45,172 nucleotides of DNA from an uncultured Holdemanella sp. (GCF_934772795.1 NZ_CAKVMR010000009.1:1-45172), one strand, 5' to 3'; shown: positions 17,100 through 25,922, counted from the stretch's first letter. Made by a program: numbers and translations. The notes: generated by a model not told the origin, from the sequence alone.

Positions 17100-17127
17100 A
17101 TTATACACCTTATTAGCACTTTGACAA
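17100..17127 (-). promoter_or_regulatory. ftsH promoter
   Basis: On the minus strand, TTGTCA (17122-17127), 16-bp spacer, TATAAT (17100-17105), 28 bases from the ftsH start codon. Confidence 0.75.
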
Positions 17128-17139
17128 GCAGAGTGCTAC
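17113..17139. promoter_or_regulatory. CIRCE operator (HrcA site) over the ftsH promoter
   Basis: TTAGCACTT (17113-17121), nine bases, GAGTGCTAC (17131-17139). The CIRCE consensus is TTAGCACTC-N9-GAGTGCTAA: spacing is exact and each arm has one mismatch at its end. It covers the -35 box and upstream bases, so HrcA binding would block ftsH transcription at normal temperature. Confidence 0.8.
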
Positions 17140-17164
17140 ACATTCCATAATTCCACATAATTTA

Positions 17165-17193
17165 AAAGAAAAAGTATCGCATTTGCGATACTT
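17165..17193 (-). terminator. Terminator of the bgl operon
   Basis: AAGTATCGC (17172-17180), loop ATTT, GCGATACTT (17185-17193); a T-rich run follows on the minus strand. The antiterminator stop codon overlaps the stem. Confidence 0.8.
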
Positions 17194-18028
17194 ATCGAGT
17201 AGTAATTCGTGTGATATGAACAATTAAATAAATCTTTTCATCACGTGTAATTTGTTTATGTAGTAATTTATCGATATATTTTTCGATTTGTTCGACACAA
17301 TCCAATGCTGAAGAATTTTTGATTATATACGAATAATATATATCATCATTTTCATTTTCAAGCATTTTATCTTCTAAAAGTCGTTGTAAGAAAAACTGCA
17401 TATGCACAACAAATCTTGAATAATGAAGGGAATCTTCATCGATTGTATAACCGTAATTTAATTGAATGATTTGGAAAATGTCTTTTAACATTTTAACCAT
17501 CAACATACCATTCTCTGTTGAAAGATCATTCGATTTGATTTGTGCATTCACAAAGTGAAATGCGATATTTCCAGCTTCAGCCTCAGGAAGTTGAATGTTT
17601 AATGTTTCATTAATATAATCTACGGCATGTAGGCCAATCATAAATTCGTTGGGATAGAATTTTTGGATTTCCCACAACATTCTATTTTGTAGAATAATTC
17701 CTTTCTCATATCTTTCTACTGCATACAACAAGTGATCTAACAAGGTCACAAAGATTTGTTCGTTGAATGGAGAAGATATTTTAAGTTGAGCTGTTTCAAT
17801 GATATGCTGCACAATTTCTAGATAGATGTCAGGTGCATTTTCTAAAACTTGAAGATATCCGCTTTTATTTGAGCCCTCTTGAAGAACATATGTTTTTTCA
17901 ATGTCTTCTTTTTTAATTTCATCTCCGACCTTATAGTGAAAACGCAAACCTTTTCCCATCACGATCATTTCATCATGATTATCGTTCACTAGAAGCATAT
18001 TGTTGTTTAGAAATTTTTCAATAATCAT
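17192..18028 (-). CDS. BglG/LicT family transcription antiterminator
   Basis: 278 residues: an N-terminal CAT RNA-binding domain (IIEKFLNNNMLLVND, EMIVMGKGLRF) followed by two PRD domains. Their phosphorylatable histidines are visible in LLDHLLYAV, IGLHAVDYI, RFVVHMQFF and LIVHITRI. It binds the RAT in the leader of this operon and prevents termination when the sugar is present; PTS phosphorylation of the PRDs sets its activity. ATG 18028 has AGAGGTG six bases upstream; a second in-frame ATG at 18037 does not. It is the last gene of the EIIBCA-glucosidase-antiterminator operon, which it should regulate. Confidence 0.9.
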   Translation of the reverse strand: MIIEKFLNNNMLLVNDNHDEMIVMGKGLRFHYKVGDEIKKEDIEKTYVLQEGSNKSGYLQVLENAPDIYLEIVQHIIETAQLKISSPFNEQIFVTLLDHLLYAVERYEKGIILQNRMLWEIQKFYPNEFMIGLHAVDYINETLNIQLPEAEAGNIAFHFVNAQIKSNDLSTENGMLMVKMLKDIFQIIQLNYGYTIDEDSLHYSRFVVHMQFFLQRLLEDKMLENENDDIYYSYIIKNSSALDCVEQIEKYIDKLLHKQITRDEKIYLIVHITRITTR

Positions 18029-18046
18029 GTGAAGCACCTCTTATAC

Positions 18047-19459
18047 TTAGATATTCTTTCCGTTTTCTTCGATGGTTTGTTTGTACCAATAGAAACTATC
18101 TTTTTTATAACGCTTTAATTCTTTTAAATCAAATTCATCACGATCCACGTAAATAAATCCATATCTTTTCTTATATCCCTGGTGTGTACTTACAACATCA
18201 ATAGCCGCCCAAGGACAATAGCCAAGCATTTCAACACCATCTGTAATGGCTAAGCGCATCTGGTGAAGGTGCTTTTGAATAAAATCAATACGATATTGAT
18301 CATGAATACATCCATCGGATTCCAATGTGTCATTGGCGCCAATTCCGTTTTCTGTGATTAGAATAGGAAGTTGGTAACGTTCGTATACCTTTCTTAAAGT
18401 ATATCTGAATCCAACTGGATCAACAACCCATCCATATTGTGTTTTCTCTACATATGGATTTTCGCTTGGACGATATACACCTTGTTCACCTAACATAATT
18501 TGTTGATCACCGGCTCTTGCCGCTACATCCGAAGCATCACCCTTACTAGCAGCAATTGTTGCGGTTGAGTAATAGTTCATTGCGATAAAGTCTGGGTTTG
18601 CACCTTTTAATGTTTCAAAATCTCCATCTTGAATTTCTGGAGCAATATTACGATCTGTTAGGTAAGACCATGCCAAAGGGTGGTATTTTCCAAATGCACA
18701 TACATCAACAAAGTTCCAACAACGTAATACTTCCCAGTTGTGAGCGGCAATCGCATCATTTGGATTACAAGTTGCAGGATACATAGCTGTTAAATTTAGT
18801 GCAGGACCTATTTTTCCTTCTGGAACCATATTATGGAACAATTTCATAACTTTTGCCTGGGCAAGCATCATATGGTGATTTTGTTGATACAAGTCTTTCT
18901 TTGATGGTAATTTTCCACCTTTAGGCAAACCAATCGCACCTGGATGTAAAATCATAGTGTTTTGTTCGTTGATTGTTAACCAATATTTTACTTTTGATCC
19001 AAAGTGGTCGAATAATACTTTGGCATATTCAACAAAAGCTTTGATTGTATCTCGGTTTAACCAGCCACCCTTTTCTTCTAGGCAGTAAGGTAAATCAAAA
19101 TGATACATCGTAACAACAAGTTCGATGTTGTATTTTAAACACTCGTCAATGACATTGTTATAAAATTCGATGCCTTTTTCATTCACTTCACCCGTTCCGT
19201 TAGGTAAGATGCGTGTCCATGCGATTGAGAAGCGATAGGCTTTTAATCCCATTTGCGCAAATAGAGCAATATCTTCTTTATATCTATGATAATGATCAGA
19301 TGCGACAGAAAAGTCAGCTACATCACTTGGATGTTCATACATATCAATGATAGATGGGCTTTTACCATCTTCTGCAACAGCACCTTCAACTTGGTAAGCT
19401 GAAGTGGATGCTCCCCACAAGAAATTTTGTGGGAAGTCTTTTAATTTAGAATAGTGCAT
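18047..19459 (-). CDS. 6-phospho-beta-glucosidase (GH1)
   Basis: 470 residues, family GH1. It starts with the FPQNFLWGASTSAYQVEGA signature; the acid/base glutamate is E165 in LTINEQN and the nucleophile E370 in ITENGIG. It hydrolyses the phosphorylated beta-glucoside delivered by the EIIBCA to glucose 6-phosphate and an aglycone or glucose, in the cytoplasm. YKKRYGFIYVDRDEF near the end contains the K and Y positions that in phospho-glycosidases bind the 6-phosphate. It lies between the transporter (10 bp upstream) and the antiterminator (18 bp downstream). Confidence 0.93.
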   Translation of the reverse strand: MHYSKLKDFPQNFLWGASTSAYQVEGAVAEDGKSPSIIDMYEHPSDVADFSVASDHYHRYKEDIALFAQMGLKAYRFSIAWTRILPNGTGEVNEKGIEFYNNVIDECLKYNIELVVTMYHFDLPYCLEEKGGWLNRDTIKAFVEYAKVLFDHFGSKVKYWLTINEQNTMILHPGAIGLPKGGKLPSKKDLYQQNHHMMLAQAKVMKLFHNMVPEGKIGPALNLTAMYPATCNPNDAIAAHNWEVLRCWNFVDVCAFGKYHPLAWSYLTDRNIAPEIQDGDFETLKGANPDFIAMNYYSTATIAASKGDASDVAARAGDQQIMLGEQGVYRPSENPYVEKTQYGWVVDPVGFRYTLRKVYERYQLPILITENGIGANDTLESDGCIHDQYRIDFIQKHLHQMRLAITDGVEMLGYCPWAAIDVVSTHQGYKKRYGFIYVDRDEFDLKELKRYKKDSFYWYKQTIEENGKNI

Positions 19460-19469
19460 GGTTTACCTC

Positions 19470-21305
19470 CTAGTCTAAAGAAATTAATTTGTTTCCGTGT
19501 TGAATTGTTGATTGGTTTTCAATTTGAATGGAATTAAAATCCTTTGAATTTGTGATGATAACAGGCGTTGTTGTGTCATAACCAGCTTCTTTGATTTTGT
19601 CTAAATCAAAGGTTAATAGTAATTGTCCCTTTTTAACTTCTTCATTCACCTTGATTTGAGGATCAAAATATTTTCCTTGTAGGTTTACAGTATCAATACC
19701 TACGTGCATTAAAATTTCAGTACCATTCTTTGATTTTAATCCAATCGCATGACCAGTAGGGAAACATACAGTGATTGTTCCATCACAAGGTGCATATAAG
19801 TTTCCTGTGCTAGGTTCAATTGCGATACCTTTTCCCATGATTTCTTGTGAGAATACATCATCATTTACTTCAGATAAAGGTTTTACAGTTCCATCGCAAG
19901 GTGCAGATACTTCATCTTTTGAAACAGCAGTAGAAATAGCTTCTTCTTGTGGTTCATCTTCTTTAAATCCTAGAATCCATGATGCGACAAATCCAACAAC
20001 GAAAGAAATGATAATTGTGACAATGGCGTGTACTACGTTCATAGGGTTTTTACCAATAAATGCAGGGATGGCAGTTAATCCTGGAGAAACAAAGGCATAA
20101 CGTACTAGACCTGTGATTCCAGCATAGATACCTCCGGCAGCTCCACCAATCATTGATGCGACAAATGGACGTTTTAATTTTAATAGGACACCATATAAAC
20201 ATGGTTCTGTAATACCCATAACAGCTGTAAATCCAGATGATGATGCGAGTGATTTTAAGTTTTCATCTTTTGCCTTTAATGCGACAGCCAAAGTAGCACC
20301 ACCTTGTGCAATATTACTTGCCAACATACCAGGACCATTTACAATTTCATATCCAAGTGTAGAAATTTGACTTGTTGCGATTGGTGTCATAGCCCATGCA
20401 GTACCTGTTAGTGTTAAGAATGGTTGGAAGGCACCCATCAACATTGGAATTAACCAGCTTACGTGTGCATTTAAATAGTTAGCTCCAGATTGTACTAAAT
20501 CATTTAATAAGTTACCTAATGGACCAACAATAATTAAGGCAATAGGAACAGAGATAAACATTACTAGTAGTGGTTTTAAGAAAAATTTGATGATAGATGG
20601 TGAATATTTTTCAGCAAACTTTTCAACATAAGACATAATCCATACGCTTAAAATAATAGGAATTACACTAGATGCATAGTCGACTAATACAACGGGAGCT
20701 CCAAAGAATGTTAATGGTTCACCGGCTGAAACTAGACTAGACCATGTTGGGTGTAAAAGAGCACATGCCATAGTCATTGCCATGATAGGGCTTGTTTTAA
20801 ATTTTTGACTGGCTCCATACGCAAGAAGTACGGGCATAAAGTAGAATGGAGCATCTGAAATAAAGTTGATGATTTCATAGGTAGAACTTGCTTCATTTAC
20901 TAAGTTAAATAAAACTAGGATAGATAGTACGGCTTTGATCATACCTCCACCAATTAAAGCAGGGATAACAGGTGTAAATGTTGTAGAAATAACACTGATA
21001 ATACGGTTTACAACACTTCCTTTTTCTTCTTCAGCTTCTTCATGAGAAGTAGAAGGGACATCTTTCATTTGGGATTGAATAGCTCTAAAGACCGATTGTA
21101 CTTCGTTGCCGATTACGATTTGGTATTGTCCACCTTTTTCTACGACGCTAATTACACCGTTTAATGATTCGATTTTCTTTGTGTTGACTTTATTCATATC
21201 ATAGAATTCAAGTCTTAAACGAGTAGCACAATGTGTTAATTGTTTGATGTTGTCGATACCACCAATGTTTTGAATGATATCATTTCCTAATTGTTGATAA
21301 TTCAT
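19470..21305 (-). CDS. PTS beta-glucoside-specific EIIBCA component
   Basis: 611 residues in the order IIB-IIC-IIA. The IIB phosphocysteine is C26 in LTHCATRLRL. IIC spans about residues 105-440 with multiple membrane helices and the substrate-loop signature MGITEPCLYGV. IIA ends the protein with the phosphohistidine H534 in EILMHVGIDTV. It imports and phosphorylates beta-glucosides such as salicin, arbutin or cellobiose. It is the first gene of the operon, behind a RAT/terminator leader, and its start follows GGAGAATATG on the minus strand. Confidence 0.93.
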   Translation of the reverse strand: MNYQQLGNDIIQNIGGIDNIKQLTHCATRLRLEFYDMNKVNTKKIESLNGVISVVEKGGQYQIVIGNEVQSVFRAIQSQMKDVPSTSHEEAEEEKGSVVNRIISVISTTFTPVIPALIGGGMIKAVLSILVLFNLVNEASSTYEIINFISDAPFYFMPVLLAYGASQKFKTSPIMAMTMACALLHPTWSSLVSAGEPLTFFGAPVVLVDYASSVIPIILSVWIMSYVEKFAEKYSPSIIKFFLKPLLVMFISVPIALIIVGPLGNLLNDLVQSGANYLNAHVSWLIPMLMGAFQPFLTLTGTAWAMTPIATSQISTLGYEIVNGPGMLASNIAQGGATLAVALKAKDENLKSLASSSGFTAVMGITEPCLYGVLLKLKRPFVASMIGGAAGGIYAGITGLVRYAFVSPGLTAIPAFIGKNPMNVVHAIVTIIISFVVGFVASWILGFKEDEPQEEAISTAVSKDEVSAPCDGTVKPLSEVNDDVFSQEIMGKGIAIEPSTGNLYAPCDGTITVCFPTGHAIGLKSKNGTEILMHVGIDTVNLQGKYFDPQIKVNEEVKKGQLLLTFDLDKIKEAGYDTTTPVIITNSKDFNSIQIENQSTIQHGNKLISLD

Positions 21306-21332
21306 ATTCTCCTCTTTCCAGGCTTATGGCAA

Positions 21333-21410
21333 TAAAAAAGACCAAGATAAAAGGAGCATTAAAAATGCAACTTAAATATCTTGGTCTTGCCTGCATTACC
21401 AGTAACAGCC
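21333..21410 (-). promoter_or_regulatory. RAT antiterminator overlapping a leader terminator
   Basis: On the minus strand, 21410-21383 reads GGCTGTTACTGGTAATGCAG and continues GCAAGACC, a near-perfect LicT/BglG RAT (GGATTGTTACTG...GCAGGCAAAACC). Its 3' end is the start of a terminator whose arms are at 21377-21388 and 21338-21349 (TATCTTGGTCTT in plus orientation), followed by TTTTTT. Binding of the antiterminator stabilises the RAT and prevents the terminator. Confidence 0.92.
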
Positions 21411-21426
21411 TTTATTTACATGAGGG

Positions 21427-21455
21427 ATGATAGCACAGGTAAAAACAAAATACAA
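21427..21455 (-). promoter_or_regulatory. Promoter of the bgl operon
   Basis: On the minus strand, TTGTAT (21450-21455), 17-bp spacer, TATCAT (21427-21432), 17 bases before the RAT. Confidence 0.7.
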
Positions 21456-21464
21456 GTACTTTTT

Positions 21465-21478
21465 TGAAATCCCTTTCA
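21465..21478. promoter_or_regulatory. Weak cre-like box upstream of the bgl promoter
   Basis: TGAAATCCCTTTCA is palindromic and matches the CcpA cre pattern (TGAAANCGNTTTCA) except in the central CG. It sits nine bases upstream of the -35 box, the same geometry as the better cre at the second beta-glucoside operon. Confidence 0.35.
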
Positions 21479-21553
21479 TAAAAAGATGGAAAAATTGAGA
21501 TGAGTAAATATTAAAAAATGGTATAATTAAAGCGTTTATGGAGGATATATATT

Positions 21554-22573
21554 ATGAAGGTAGTAACTTTTGGAGAAATCATGCTTCGTTTAAAGACACC
21601 AGAAAACTTGCGTATTATGCAAAGCGATGGTTTTGAGGCAAGTTATGGTGGTGCAGAAGCTAATGTTGCAGTGAGTCTAGCCATGTTTGAAGATAAATGT
21701 GCTTTTGTATCGAAAGTACCAAACAATCCAGTAGGAATGTCTGCGTTGAGTGAAGTTCGTCATTATGGTGTAAATACGGATTATTTGGTTAGAGGTGGAG
21801 ACAGATTAGGAATTTACTTCTTTGAAAAAGGAAGCGATATTCGTAGTACAAACGTAGTTTATGATCGTGCGTTTAGTGCTTTCTCATTGTCTCAGCCAAG
21901 CGAATATCATTGGGGAAATATCTTAGAGCCAGGAGATGTTTTCTATTTTTCAGGTGTAACACCTGCTGTATCTAAATATGTTGAGGATACTGTAAGAAAT
22001 GCTTTGAAGTATTGTAAGGAAAATGGTGTTCAAGTTATTTGTGACTTAAACTATCGTGGAAAAATGTGGTCTAAAGAACAAGCTCAGGTTGTGATGAGAG
22101 ATTTGATGCAGTATGTAGATGTCTGTATTGCCAATGATGAAGATTTTGAAGCAACACTAGGAATTCATGCCTTTGATGGAGATTTATCTACAGGCATTGA
22201 TCAGATTGATACGTATAAAGAGGGTATGTTAGAAATTACTCGTCAATTCCCGAATGTGAAGAGTGTGACTAGTGTATTGAGAAATATGCATACTGTTGAA
22301 GAGGGAGATTGGATGGGAATCTATTATGTAGATGGTAAATTCTACCAAAGTCCAATTCATAGAGTACACAGCTTAGAAGCTGTAGGAGCTGGAGATGCGT
22401 ATGGCGCTGCATTTGTGCATGGACTAATCAATGGATTTGATCCTCAAAAGACAGTGGATTTTGCAATCAGTGCGAGTGTATTAAAGCTTATGATTCAACA
22501 TGATTTTAATGTGGTAACTCAAGAAGATGTATTTAAGATCATGAATTCTAAGAATACAAACTTATCTAGATAA
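21554..22573 (+). CDS. PfkB family sugar kinase, probably 2-dehydro-3-deoxygluconokinase
   Basis: 339 residues. N-terminal VVTFGEIMLRLKTPEN and YGGAEANVAVSLA are the PfkB substrate-binding signature in the KDG-kinase style, and AVGAGDAYGAAFVHGL holds the catalytic D281 and the anion hole. It would phosphorylate 2-keto-3-deoxygluconate, from hexuronate breakdown, to KDPG; the substrate is by resemblance only. TGGAGG precedes the start and a TATAAT lies at 21522-21527. It has its own terminator. No KDPG aldolase or uronate gene is in the window, but a second kinase of this type begins at the right edge. Confidence 0.75.
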   Translation: MKVVTFGEIMLRLKTPENLRIMQSDGFEASYGGAEANVAVSLAMFEDKCAFVSKVPNNPVGMSALSEVRHYGVNTDYLVRGGDRLGIYFFEKGSDIRSTNVVYDRAFSAFSLSQPSEYHWGNILEPGDVFYFSGVTPAVSKYVEDTVRNALKYCKENGVQVICDLNYRGKMWSKEQAQVVMRDLMQYVDVCIANDEDFEATLGIHAFDGDLSTGIDQIDTYKEGMLEITRQFPNVKSVTSVLRNMHTVEEGDWMGIYYVDGKFYQSPIHRVHSLEAVGAGDAYGAAFVHGLINGFDPQKTVDFAISASVLKLMIQHDFNVVTQEDVFKIMNSKNTNLSR

Positions 22574-22578
22574 AGTTA

Positions 22579-22618
22579 AAAGATATCAGTTCAAATAAAT
22601 GAATTGATATCTTTATTT
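22579..22618 (+). terminator. Terminator of the sugar kinase gene
   Basis: AAAGATATCA (22579-22588) pairs with TGATATCTTT (22605-22614), with TTCA/TGAA extending it inside. Confidence 0.75.
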
Positions 22619-22658
22619 GTTTATGTGATGATATAAAAAAAGGAAAGGTGGAAATAGT

Positions 22659-22860
22659 ATGGACTATGCAATGATAGTATATCCTATGCATTTTGAAAAT
22701 GGTAAAACAGAGTGGTGTGTTGAATATCCAGATTTAAAAGGATGCGTAGGTGGTGGAGGGAGACACAATTGAAGAAGCAATTGCTGATGCAGAAGCTACT
22801 AAAGCTGTATATCTAAGATATTTAGAAGAAAATGAAAAAGAACAATGCTCAAAATCATGA
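22659..22860 (+). pseudogene. Frameshifted orphan HicB-type antitoxin
   Basis: From ATG 22659 the frame reads MDYAMIVYPMHFENGKTEWC, then VEYPDLKGCVGGGG, and stops soon after. Shifting by one base within GGTGGAGGGAGA (about 22752-22763) continues as GDTIEEAIADAEATKAVYLR and then YLEENEKEQCSKS to TGA 22860. Joined, it has the HicB fold signature YPDLxGC...GDTxEEAxxxA. One extra G explains the break. AAGGTGG precedes the start, but no hicA toxin gene is present upstream. It is therefore a broken, solitary antitoxin relic. Confidence 0.7.
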
Positions 22861-22869
22861 GCATTGTTC
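22840..22869. terminator. Shared hairpin between hicB relic and acylphosphatase gene
   Basis: GAACAATGCTCA (22840-22851) pairs perfectly with TGAGCATTGTTC (22858-22869). A T-rich run follows only on the minus strand, so it serves mainly the acylphosphatase gene. Confidence 0.75.
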
Positions 22870-22872
22870 AAT

Positions 22873-23196
22873 TTAATATAGAATAATAAAATCATTCTCA
22901 TAATAATCAAGTGGAATCTCTTTTTCAGTCATGGAATCAATCTGAATACGATTGATATTATGTAGATCTGATATGACTCTATTAATATCTTCTAAGTTTC
23001 CCTGTAATTGCGCAGTAACTGTTCCATCATCATTATTCTTGGCATAGCCTGTAATGCCTAATGGTTTGGCATGGCTTTGTACTTCAAAACGAAAACCGAT
23101 GTTTTGAACATTTCCTTCAAAATGAAACTCTTTACGAATTGTCCCTGGTGGCAATTCTCTTTTTATTTTCTCTTTCTTTTTAAATAAATGAAACAT
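22873..23196 (-). CDS. Acylphosphatase family protein
   Basis: 107 residues, about 15 longer than a typical acylphosphatase because of a lysine-rich N-terminus (FHLFKKKEKIKRE). The core has GNVQNIGFRF (consensus GxVQGVGFR) with the phosphate-binding R36, LGITGYAKNNDDGTV with the catalytic-asparagine position N54, and AQLQGN. Acylphosphatases hydrolyse carboxyl-phosphate bonds such as in acetyl phosphate or 1,3-bisphosphoglycerate. Q-N-I replaces the more usual Q-G-V, which may alter the loop. It is a single gene, minus strand, with a shared terminator. Confidence 0.8.
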   Translation of the reverse strand: MFHLFKKKEKIKRELPPGTIRKEFHFEGNVQNIGFRFEVQSHAKPLGITGYAKNNDDGTVTAQLQGNLEDINRVISDLHNINRIQIDSMTEKEIPLDYYENDFIILY

Positions 23197-23357
23197 GATG
23201 TTTATCCTTTTACATATTATAATGCGTTTTCATAAGAAAATCTAATGGTGCTCATTTCAATCTTGTTGTCGTTTGCTCTATAGTTCAAAAATAAATATAC
23301 TAATGTAGATGACATATGTTATCGAATAAAGGAAGCCTTACATGAATTGTTAAAAAA

Positions 23358-23417
23358 GTAACACATTAAATGTGGTAAAAAGTTTTTGATTATCAAGAAA
23401 ATTACCACATTAAAAAG
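23358..23417. promoter_or_regulatory. Operator-like sites upstream of the PRD regulator
   Basis: A near-palindrome, GTAACACATTAAATGTGGTAA (23358-23378 without its last base on either side changing the match), and a direct half-site TTACCACATTAAAAAG (23402-23417). The same TTACCACA(T/A)TAAA core recurs four times upstream of the IIB gene at 26786. These are probably binding sites of the PRD regulator encoded next to them. Confidence 0.6.
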
Positions 23418-23483
23418 GCGTGATTTTTTACGTAAGCGTATACAATTTATGTTATTTTTTATGTGTAAGGTGATGAGGTGAGT

Positions 23484-25448
23484 ATGAAAGAAGCAAAAAA
23501 ACAATACTATAATACAGAAATACTAAATTGTCTTATTGATGGAGATGTCGTATCAACACAGCAAATTGCAGATGCGGTGGGTATGTCAGAAAAATCTATC
23601 CGAAATAAAATTTTTGATATTAATGAATATCTTCAAGAGAACGATATGGGTGTCATTCAGAAAAAGCCTCGTGTTGGAATGTGGTTGGAATGTACGGAAG
23701 AGCAGAAACAAAAATTACAGTCGATTTTAATGAATCGAAATACGGTAGTTGTCAAAGATGATGATAATGATCGTGTAATGGAGCTTTTAAAAATATTCTT
23801 TAAATTAAGACCATGGGAAACAATCACCACACAAAGGCTGACTGAAGAATTGTATTTGAGCGCACCTACTGTGTTGAAGGTTATTCGTGAATGTGAAAAA
23901 TGGTTAGCTCCATATAAAGTGAAAATCGCTAATGAGAAGAATAGAGGTTATCGCTTAGATTGTAATGAGAATGAATATCGTGTTGCGATGAAGGATTTTA
24001 TCATGAGTGATTTTGATAATGAAAAGATCAAAACAAATATGGATTATTTCTTCTATAACATGGACACGAAGTTGATTCAAAAATCAATTATTGAAACTGA
24101 AAATGAATGGAATTATCGTTTTACCGATGAGTCATTCTATGAAATCTTTATTTATTGTTGTATCGCATATCAGCGTAGAGAGATTGAACCACCAAAGGTG
24201 GAAGATCGAGGAGAGATTCAAATCCTACAAAAATACAATGAATATCCTTTCACGGTGGCAATATTTAAGAAGCTACAGGAAAAGCTACATGTATTCTTTT
24301 CGAATGAAGAAGTGTTATTTTTAGCCATTCAGATGATGTGCTCAAAATTTATTGGTATTTCAGCCGTAGATGAAACACTTGAACAAGTACAGAAATATGA
24401 CAATAAATTAATTGAATTCGTAGATATGTCACTGCATGTTGTTGGGAATATTTTGGATGTGGATTTATCGCAGGATGAAAAGCTAAAGGAAAGTTTGATT
24501 ATACATTTAAGACCAACGATATTTAGAATTCGTCATGGCTTGTCTCAAACAAACTCATTAGTACATTTCATTAAGTCTGAATATAAAACAGTATTTAGAG
24601 CTACTATGTCTATAAGTATTATGTTTGAAGAATATTATGGTCTTCAATTAACAGAGGATGAAGTAGGTTACATTGTTCTATATATACAATCTGCACTTGA
24701 AAGAATTAAACGTCATTTCAATGTATTATTGATTGCCGATTTCTCAAGAGGACATGCGCAACTGTTGACGGAGCGATTAAAAAAATCAATTCCAGAAATC
24801 AAAGAGATTCGTGTTATGAGTACGCATGACTATAAATTGTATGGGGATAAAACAAGTGATGTGATTATCACCCAAAAGGAATTGGATGTGAAGGATTCTC
24901 GAATTATTGTGATTCCTAACTTATTAAGTGACAGTGGAATTGTAAGTCTAAGAGAACAAATAGATATCGTACTAAAAAACAGAGATGAAAAAGTAACATC
25001 ATTCTCTCCAGAATGTTATCCATTATTAGATCCAGATTTAATCTTTGTACATCAAAAGTATGAGGATAAAGAATCACTCTTAAGCTTTATGTCATCAGCG
25101 ATGGCAAAGCGTGGATATGTTTCAACAAATTTCTTTGAAACAGTAATGGAAAGAGAAAAGGCCACAACAACTTCGATTGGAAACAATATTAGTGTAACGC
25201 ATGGTGCACAAAGCGAAGTTATTGAACCTAAATTATCAATTGCCGTATTAGATGAACCAATACGCTGGAATGATGATGAAGTTGATCTTGTATTCTTATT
25301 AGGATTTAAAATGACAACTCCAGAAGAAATTAAAAGAATCCAGTGTTTCTATAAAGAATATATTTCGATTATAGAAAGAGAAGAAAATTTGAAAAAAATT
25401 AAATCAATGAAATCAAACATAGATTTATATAAATTTTTAATTCAATAG
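23484..25448 (+). CDS. PRD-containing transcriptional regulator of PTS operon (MtlR/ManR-like)
   Basis: 654 residues: an N-terminal HTH (VSTQQIADAVGMSEKSIRNKI), a second Mga-type HTH (LTEELYLSAPTVLKVIRECEKWL), two PRDs (about 175-400; RHGLSQTNSLVHF and ELTEDEVGYIVLYIQSAL-like segments), a Gat-type IIB-like domain from about 410 and an EIIA-like domain to the end (RGYVSTNFFETVMEREKATT, ISVTHG with the phosphohistidine position). The IIB-like domain reads LLIADFSRGHAQ, lacking the cysteine normally phosphorylated there. It is most likely a DNA-binding activator of the IIB-IIC-aldolase operon. ATG 23484 has GAGG five bases upstream. It forms a unit with the next EIIA gene. Confidence 0.85.
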   Translation: MKEAKKQYYNTEILNCLIDGDVVSTQQIADAVGMSEKSIRNKIFDINEYLQENDMGVIQKKPRVGMWLECTEEQKQKLQSILMNRNTVVVKDDDNDRVMELLKIFFKLRPWETITTQRLTEELYLSAPTVLKVIRECEKWLAPYKVKIANEKNRGYRLDCNENEYRVAMKDFIMSDFDNEKIKTNMDYFFYNMDTKLIQKSIIETENEWNYRFTDESFYEIFIYCCIAYQRREIEPPKVEDRGEIQILQKYNEYPFTVAIFKKLQEKLHVFFSNEEVLFLAIQMMCSKFIGISAVDETLEQVQKYDNKLIEFVDMSLHVVGNILDVDLSQDEKLKESLIIHLRPTIFRIRHGLSQTNSLVHFIKSEYKTVFRATMSISIMFEEYYGLQLTEDEVGYIVLYIQSALERIKRHFNVLLIADFSRGHAQLLTERLKKSIPEIKEIRVMSTHDYKLYGDKTSDVIITQKELDVKDSRIIVIPNLLSDSGIVSLREQIDIVLKNRDEKVTSFSPECYPLLDPDLIFVHQKYEDKESLLSFMSSAMAKRGYVSTNFFETVMEREKATTTSIGNNISVTHGAQSEVIEPKLSIAVLDEPIRWNDDEVDLVFLLGFKMTTPEEIKRIQCFYKEYISIIEREENLKKIKSMKSNIDLYKFLIQ

Positions 25449-25461
25449 GAGGTAGAAGGAA

Positions 25462-25911
25462 ATGGAATTAAAAGATGTATTAGATGAAAGAATTATCGAT
25501 TTAAACATGGAGGCAAAAAATAAGGATGAAGCAATTCGTCATTTGGCTGCCAAATTAAAAGATGCAAATTATATTGGAGATGTTGATGAATTCGTAAAAG
25601 ATATTTATCTACGTGAATCAGAAGGTGTTACTGGTATTGGAAACTTTGTTGCGATTCCACATGGAAAAAGTGATTCTGTAACACAGGTAGGAATTGCGAT
25701 TGGTAAATTAAATAATGAAATCGAGTGGGAAACATTAGATGGCCAAGGTGTAAAACTAATTTTCTTATTTGCCGTAAGCAATGATCATGAATATGCAAGA
25801 AATCATATGAAGTTATTGGCACAGATTGCTGGTAAATTAGGAAATGATGAAAACATCGAAAAATTATTAAACGCAAAAACAGTAGAAGAACTAAAAGAAG
25901 TATTTAACTAA
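25462..25911 (+). CDS. PTS fructose-type EIIA component
   Basis: 149 residues of the fructose/mannitol EIIA fold. KDEAIRHLAAKL and the REsEGVTGIGNFVAIPHGKSD motif place the phosphohistidine at H67; the domain ends normally. It receives phosphate from HPr and passes it to a IIB, most likely the separate IIB encoded at 26786, since no other fructose-type IIB is present. It begins 13 bp after the regulator gene behind TAGGAGG, so the two are co-transcribed, and is separated from its transporter partners by about 870 bp of debris. Confidence 0.88.
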   Translation: MELKDVLDERIIDLNMEAKNKDEAIRHLAAKLKDANYIGDVDEFVKDIYLRESEGVTGIGNFVAIPHGKSDSVTQVGIAIGKLNNEIEWETLDGQGVKLIFLFAVSNDHEYARNHMKLLAQIAGKLGNDENIEKLLNAKTVEELKEVFN

Positions 25912-25922
25912 TATGTGTAACT

